Shown piece by piece: positions 60,224 through 64,000 of a stretch of DNA of 64,000 nucleotides. This DNA is from Streptomyces sp. WMMC940 (GTDB taxonomy: Bacteria > Actinomycetota > Actinomycetes > Streptomycetales > Streptomycetaceae): NCBI RefSeq assembly GCF_027460265.1, contig NZ_JAPZBC010000001.1, positions 434,001 through 498,000 of the forward strand. Reading direction: 5' to 3'. The translations under genes were made by a program, and so were the position numbers. How positions within the stretch are numbered: position 1 is the first letter of the stretch; each line of letters begins with the position of its first letter. The notes beneath the pieces are model-generated. The model saw only the letters and a program-made list of their open reading frames with translations. It was not told the origin of the DNA and searched no databases.

Positions 60224-61171
60224 TCACTCGGGGAGCAGGCCCTTGGACTCCAGGTACCGCCGGGCGACGTCCTCGGGCAGTCGGCGCCGGCTGTCCACCT
60301 GCTCGTTGAGCCGGGCGAGGTCCTCCGTGGTCAGGACCTCGTTCAGCTTGTCGAGGGCCTTGTCGACCCCGGGGCCGCCGGCCCGCGCCCGGTTGACGAC
60401 GGGCACGATGTGGTCCGCGTTCTGGAGGTGCTTGTCGTCCTTCAGGATCACCAGGCCGAAGTCGTCGAGAGTGGCGTCCGTGGTGGTGGTGAGGACCATC
60501 TGGTCCCGGCCCGACCGGACGGCCTGTTTGGCCTGGGTGGTGCCGACGCCCTTGGGGTCGATGCCGCTGATGCGGATGCCGTACGTCTTCTCCAGCCCGG
60601 GCGCGCAGTACGGCCGCCGGACGCACTCGTCCCCGGCGGCGAGGCGCACGGGGACCCCGGACCTTCCGAGGTCGCTGAGGGTGCGGAGGTCGTGGGCGCG
60701 GGCGAACTCCTCGGTGACGGCGAAGGCGTTCTGGTCGACGGCGCGCCCCGGGTCGAGGACCTTCAGCCCGCGCGCTTGGGCCAGCGGGCGCAGTGCGTTC
60801 ATGGTGGCGCCGAGGTCGGGCGAGCCGACGGCCGGTGCGTCGGGGCCGTGCGCCCTGGCGCCCAGCCAGTCGGCGAAGGTGGCGGCGTACTCGGGGACCA
60901 CGTCGATCTGGCCGCTCTCCAGGGCGGGTTCGTAGATCTCCCGGTTGGTGACGGAGATGATCTTCGTCTGGTAGCCGGCGTGCTCGAGCAGCAGGGAGTA
61001 CATCTGCGCCAGCAGATCGCTCTCGGTGAAGCCGGCGGACCCGATCGTCAGATGCCTGCCGTCCCCGGGCGAGGCCGTCACCCGTCCGCGGTCCTCCAGG
61101 GACGGGCCCGTGGTGCAGGCGGCCGCCAGGGCCAGCAGGGACGCGCCGAGGAGCCCGGGGAGCCGTCTCAT
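60224..61171 (-). CDS. Osmoprotectant ABC transporter substrate-binding lipoprotein
   Basis: 315 residues from ATG 61171. Lipoprotein signal with LALAAACT (Cys about residue 19). OpuAC/QAT-type fold: TIGSAGFTESDLLAQMYSLLLEHAGYQTK, IDVVPEYAATFADWLG, and VVLTTTTDATLDDFGL near the end. Aromatic residues of the betaine cage cannot be confirmed. It binds choline, betaine or a related quaternary compound. Its start overlaps the permease stop (61168-61171). Last gene of a three-gene minus-strand operon. Confidence 0.9.
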   Translation of the reverse strand: MRRLPGLLGASLLALAAACTTGPSLEDRGRVTASPGDGRHLTIGSAGFTESDLLAQMYSLLLEHAGYQTKIISVTNREIYEPALESGQIDVVPEYAATFADWLGARAHGPDAPAVGSPDLGATMNALRPLAQARGLKVLDPGRAVDQNAFAVTEEFARAHDLRTLSDLGRSGVPVRLAAGDECVRRPYCAPGLEKTYGIRISGIDPKGVGTTQAKQAVRSGRDQMVLTTTTDATLDDFGLVILKDDKHLQNADHIVPVVNRARAGGPGVDKALDKLNEVLTTEDLARLNEQVDSRRRLPEDVARRYLESKGLLPE

Positions 61172-61842
61172 GGCGACTTCCCCCTGGCCCGGGCGGGCGC
61201 GGACCGCTCCACGGCGACGAAGACCCCTTCCACCACCAGGGCGAGGGCGGCGACGAGAACCGCACCGGCGACCACCTGCGGAGTGGAGGCGAGATGGAAG
61301 CCCGCCGTGATGATGCGGCCCAGCCCGCCGCCGCCCGCGAGCGCCGCGACGGTCGCGGTGGCCACGAGTTGGACGGCCGCGATCCGTACGCCGGTGAGGA
61401 CCAGCGGTGTCGCGAGCGGGAGTTCGACGCGGAACAGCGTCTGACTGCCCGTCATGCCCATCCCCCGCGCGGCGCGTACGACGTCCCGGTCGACACCGCG
61501 CATACCGACGTAGGCGTTCGTCAGCAGCGGCGGCATGGCGAACAGCACCAGCGCGACGACGGTGGGCCAGTCGCCCCACGTGCCGATCGGGCTGAGCAGC
61601 AGCAGGACGAGGACCGCGAAGGTCGGCACGGCCCGGCCCACGTTGGAGATGTTGACGGCGAGGGCGCCGCCCTTGCCGAGGTGGCCCAGGACGAGGGCGA
61701 CGGGCAGCGCGATCGCGCAGCTGACGACCAGACACACCGAGGTGAGGTAGAGGTGCTGGCCGAGCCGGCGCCACACCCCGTTCTGGCCCGACCAGTTGGC
61801 GGAGCTGGTCAGCCAGTCCCAGGTCTGCCCGAGCGTGTTCAC
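61168..61842 (-). CDS. Osmoprotectant ABC transporter permease (first of two)
   Basis: 224 residues from GTG 61842, overlapping the previous stop. About five to six membrane segments; EAA-type coupling loop VRAARGMGMTGSQTLFRVELPLATPLVLTG and the end GGGGLGRIITAGFHLA are characteristic of OpuCB/OpuCD permeases. Forms one half of the membrane channel with the 61839-62528 product. Confidence 0.92.
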   Translation of the reverse strand: MNTLGQTWDWLTSSANWSGQNGVWRRLGQHLYLTSVCLVVSCAIALPVALVLGHLGKGGALAVNISNVGRAVPTFAVLVLLLLSPIGTWGDWPTVVALVLFAMPPLLTNAYVGMRGVDRDVVRAARGMGMTGSQTLFRVELPLATPLVLTGVRIAAVQLVATATVAALAGGGGLGRIITAGFHLASTPQVVAGAVLVAALALVVEGVFVAVERSAPARARGKSP

Positions 61843-62528
61843 ACGGCGGCCCCCCGGGAGGGGCGCGTCCACGGCGTGAGCATCCGCTGGACGCCCAGCA
61901 GGACGAGGTCGGCGGCCACGGCGATGAGCACGCAGAGCACCGAGGCCGTGAGCACCTGGGCCTTGAAGTAGGTGTTCATCCCCGAGTAGATGAGGTTTCC
62001 CAGCCCCCCGAAGCCGACGATCGCGCCGACGGTGACCAGCGAGACGGCGGACACGGTCGCGATCCGCAGCCCGGCCATCGCGGCGGGCAGGGCCAGCGGC
62101 AGTTCGACGGCGAGAAGCTGCCGCGCCGGGCCGTAGCCCATGCCGCGTGCGGCCTGCCGGATCTCCGCGGGGACGGAGCGGAGTCCCGCGAGGACGTTGC
62201 GGACCAGCAGGGTGAGGGAGTAGAGCACGAGCCCTGCGACGACCAGTGACGCGGAGAGCCCGTACACCGGGAGCAGCAGCGAGAACATCGCCAGGGACGG
62301 GATCGTGTAGAGGATCGTCGTCACCCCGAGCACGGGACCGGCGGTCCAGCGCCACCGCCGGGCCGCGACCGCCAGCGGCACGGCGAGGAGCAGTGCCAGT
62401 GCCACGGATACGAACGTCAGCTGGAGGTGCTGGAGAGTGGCGTCCCAGAGGATCTCGCGGCGGGTGGAGAGATAGGCGCCGCAGATCCACTCGTTGCGTG
62501 CGAGGCAGTCGTCGGGGGTGGCGGTCAC
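61839..62528 (-). CDS. Osmoprotectant ABC transporter permease (second of two)
   Basis: 229 residues from GTG 62528. EAA loop IRQAARGMGYGPARQLLAVELPLALPAAMAGLRIATVSAVSL and GFGGLGNLIYSGMNTYF are typical. First gene of the minus-strand operon. An ATPase gene is not among them; the matching ATPase lies in opposite orientation beyond the binding-protein gene. Confidence 0.92.
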   Translation of the reverse strand: MTATPDDCLARNEWICGAYLSTRREILWDATLQHLQLTFVSVALALLLAVPLAVAARRWRWTAGPVLGVTTILYTIPSLAMFSLLLPVYGLSASLVVAGLVLYSLTLLVRNVLAGLRSVPAEIRQAARGMGYGPARQLLAVELPLALPAAMAGLRIATVSAVSLVTVGAIVGFGGLGNLIYSGMNTYFKAQVLTASVLCVLIAVAADLVLLGVQRMLTPWTRPSRGAAV

Positions 62529-62873
62529 CCGTCCATTGCAGCCCGGGGACCCCGCTCTCGCGCGCTGTGCGCGCCTGTCCGAGTGCGCGGCGGTGCCTCA
62601 GGTACGGCCGGCCGGACCGCGGGATCCCGCCCGTCCTGCGGCGCACGGCACCGGGCCGCGGACGCACCCGACGCACTGCCCGGCACGTCCCCCGACGGCG
62701 GAACGGGGGCGATGACGTCGCCGAGGACGCGGGAGGCCGGGGACCGGGCGGCGGCCGGGGCCGAGGACGGCCCGGCCGGCCTGGACGACGCCCGGGCCCC
62801 GCGGTCACACGTGGCGGAGTCACCGCGGGCGGGACCGCGGTCCCGCCGAGGGCCCGCGGTCCCGCCCGACGCG
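62529..62873. other. Intergenic region, 345 bp
   Basis: Between the osmoprotectant permease start and the DUF7144 stop. It holds a strong terminator (62826-62868); the rest has no gene or recognisable promoter motif. Confidence 0.45.
62826..62868 (-). terminator. Terminator after the DUF7144/SHOCT genes
   Basis: Perfect 15-bp inverted repeat (62826-62840 with 62854-62868) around a 13-base loop, 5 bases beyond the stop at 62874. Confidence 0.75.
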
Positions 62874-63290
62874 TCAGATCTTCTCCTCCTGCGACCGTCC
62901 CACGCACAGGGCCCAGATGATCGCGATGTAGAGGGCGATCGCGACCAGGGACCACAGCGGGTAGTACGGCAGGGAGAGGAAGTTGACGACCAGCAGCACT
63001 CCCGCGAGGGCGATGCCGAGGATCCGCGCCCACAGGGCGCCCTTGAAGAGGGCGAACCCGGCCGCGACGGCGACGATCCCGAAGATCAGATGCAGCCAGC
63101 CCCATGCGGTGAGGTCGAATCGGAAGACGTAGCCGGGCGTCGCCACGAAGACGTCGTCGTTCGCGATGCCCATGATTCCGCGGAAGAAATCGAGGAATCC
63201 GGCGATGATCAGGACCACTCCCGCGAACATCGTCAGGCCTCCGGCCCAGGCGAAGTAGCTCTTGGAGTGTCCGGTGGTCGGTTGGGTCAT
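62874..63290 (-). CDS. DUF7144-type small membrane protein
   Basis: 138 residues from ATG 63290. Four hydrophobic segments (FAGVVLIIAGFLDFFRG, WGWLHLIFGIVAVAAGFALF, LGIALAGVLLVVNFLSLPYYPLWS and IALYIAIIWALCV) with an FRF-x-LTAWGW loop, as in DUF7144 membrane proteins. It lies 15 bp after the PLDc_N-like gene on the same strand, so both are probably one transcript ending at a strong hairpin. Function unknown. Confidence 0.85.
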   Translation of the reverse strand: MTQPTTGHSKSYFAWAGGLTMFAGVVLIIAGFLDFFRGIMGIANDDVFVATPGYVFRFDLTAWGWLHLIFGIVAVAAGFALFKGALWARILGIALAGVLLVVNFLSLPYYPLWSLVAIALYIAIIWALCVGRSQEEKI

Positions 63291-63305
63291 GATGTCCCCT
63301 CGTCC

Positions 63306-63713
63306 TCAACTCAGGAGCTTGTCCTTGGCTCGCTGGAACTCCTCCTCGCTCAGGTCACCCTTGGCCTTGAGCTCGGAGAGCCGGGCAAGCTCGTCCCCCG
63401 GGCCGGCACCCTTGGCGGTCTGCCGGATGTACGCGTTGAAGGCTTCCTGCTGCTCCTGCGCGTGCTTGATCTCGCGCTTGCCCATGTCCCTGCCGCGGAC
63501 GATCACGTAGACCAGCACGCCGAGGAACGGAATCAGCAGCATGAAGATCAGCCAGGCCGCCTTGGCCCAACCGCTCATCTCGTGGTCACGGAAGATGTCC
63601 ACGAAGACACGGAAGAGCAGCACCAGCCACACGACCCAGAGGAAGATCCACATCACGGTCCAGAACGCGCCCAGAACCGGATAGTCGTAAGCGAGGTAGA
63701 CCGTGTCGCCCAT
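63306..63713 (-). CDS. PLDc_N/SHOCT domain membrane protein
   Basis: 135 residues from ATG 63713 (AGGAGG 5 bases upstream). Two hydrophobic segments with DHEMSGWAKAAWLIFMLLIPFLGVLVYVIVRG, the PLDc_N pattern, then a coiled stretch KREIKHAQEQQEAFNAYIRQ and a C-terminal SHOCT motif (ELARLSELKAKGDLSEEEFQRAKDKLL). SHOCT domains mediate oligomerisation. Its role is unknown; the pair with the DUF7144 gene is a common actinobacterial arrangement. Confidence 0.88.
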   Translation of the reverse strand: MGDTVYLAYDYPVLGAFWTVMWIFLWVVWLVLLFRVFVDIFRDHEMSGWAKAAWLIFMLLIPFLGVLVYVIVRGRDMGKREIKHAQEQQEAFNAYIRQTAKGAGPGDELARLSELKAKGDLSEEEFQRAKDKLLS

Positions 63714-63887
63714 CTCCGTCCTCCTGCCGTTCCCGTCGGACCTCGGGTGTCCGCTCGCCGTCAGTGTGGGGCGGCGGGCGCGCGGTTCCCTCACCCCGCA
63801 CGGGTGAATCGGCGGCCCGGCCGGACCACGCGGGGCGGCGGGCGAGCGCCGTGTCGGTGCCCGGGCGGGACGGCCCCGTACCCGACG

Positions 63888-64000
63888 ATGAACCGGTCCG
63901 TGGTGCCTGGTGACGGGGTGGGTGATGGTTCCGTGAGCGGTGGGAACGCCCTGACCGGGGTGGCCGTGGCGGTGGTCACCGCGGGGTATGCGCTGGTGTC
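63888..64000 (+). CDS. Start of an unidentified gene, cut by the window edge
   Basis: Open frame from ATG 63888 (or GTG 63933) to the right edge. The visible part is Gly-rich and becomes hydrophobic (TGVAVAVVTAGYALV), suggesting a membrane or exported protein. Too short to name. No clear ribosome site before the ATG. Confidence 0.4.
   Translation, partial: MNRSVVPGDGVGDGSVSGGNALTGVAVAVVTAGYALV

Noticed and set aside
1..64000. tRNA, rRNA and CRISPR searches by eye
   Set aside because: No cloverleaf with a TTCGA arm, no rRNA stretch and no regularly spaced repeats were seen.

Overview
The window is GC-rich DNA (about 72 percent by eye) with GTG and TTG starts, many 4-base stop/start overlaps and long spurious open frames on the opposite strand. 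Together with a conservon, DUF5709, DUF6230/DUF6114 and DUF742 proteins, paired cytochrome P450s and many TetR/AraC/STAS regulators, this points to a Streptomyces or close relative. I saw no rRNA, tRNA or CRISPR array. The content is that of an accessory chromosomal region: many short operons, several decayed genes, one remnant of an IS200/IS605-type tnpB gene and no intact transposon.

Layout. 1-5.9 kb: end of a TlpA-like thioredoxin lipoprotein gene, a CcdA-like membrane protein, then a coupled three-gene operon (beta-helix protein with membrane tail, cupredoxin-like lipoprotein, polytopic membrane protein) that looks like an extracytoplasmic metal or redox module. 5.9-8.2 kb: a decayed hydrolase domain, a secreted lipase and an AraC regulator. 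8.4-13.7 kb: a complete conservon (kinase-like CvnA, roadblock CvnB, DUF742 CvnC, GTPase CvnD, an EXXR-less CYP157-like P450) facing a second, CYP154-like P450. 14-20.2 kb: long-form GAPDH, DUF5709, PRC-barrel, PPK2, a phospholipase-D-type synthase and a small membrane protein. 20.4-25.4 kb: DUF6230/DUF6114 pair, STAS protein, methyltransferase, YbdK-type glutamate-cysteine ligase. 25.9-32.3 kb: a secreted M19-like hydrolase with a discoidin domain, a TetR regulator and a monosaccharide ABC transporter whose binding-protein gene is frameshifted. 32.4-40.8 kb: a YciO/Sua5 protein, phosphoglucomutase, a kinase plus receiver/thioredoxin-reductase fusion pair, and a FUSC-like membrane protein. 41.3-44.7 kb: a tightly coupled four-gene operon (ABM monooxygenase, beta-hydroxyacid dehydrogenase, ACMSD-like amidohydrolase, P450). 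44.8-49.6 kb: HAD phosphatase, DUF779, VOC protein, class-C beta-lactamase-like hydrolase and a small membrane protein. 49.7-53.6 kb: a decayed phosphodiesterase and a coupled acyl-CoA dehydrogenase pair with a quinone oxidoreductase. 53.9-58.8 kb: a membrane protein, carotenoid oxygenase, tnpB remnant, PIG-L deacetylase and an alpha/beta hydrolase. 59-64 kb: an osmoprotectant ABC transporter split over both strands, two small membrane proteins and the start of a gene leaving the window.

How the genes work together. The best candidates for something not well described are (a) the four-gene P450/ACMSD operon at 41.3-44.7 kb, whose amidohydrolase lacks a usual active-site histidine and whose P450 has lysine in place of the usual acidic I-helix residue; (b) the beta-helix/cupredoxin/membrane operon at 1.7-5.9 kb; and (c) the cNMP-domain kinase paired with a receiver fused to a CXXC-less thioredoxin reductase at 35.2-38.3 kb. 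Functional calls rest on recognised motifs and remembered family features; no database search was run.
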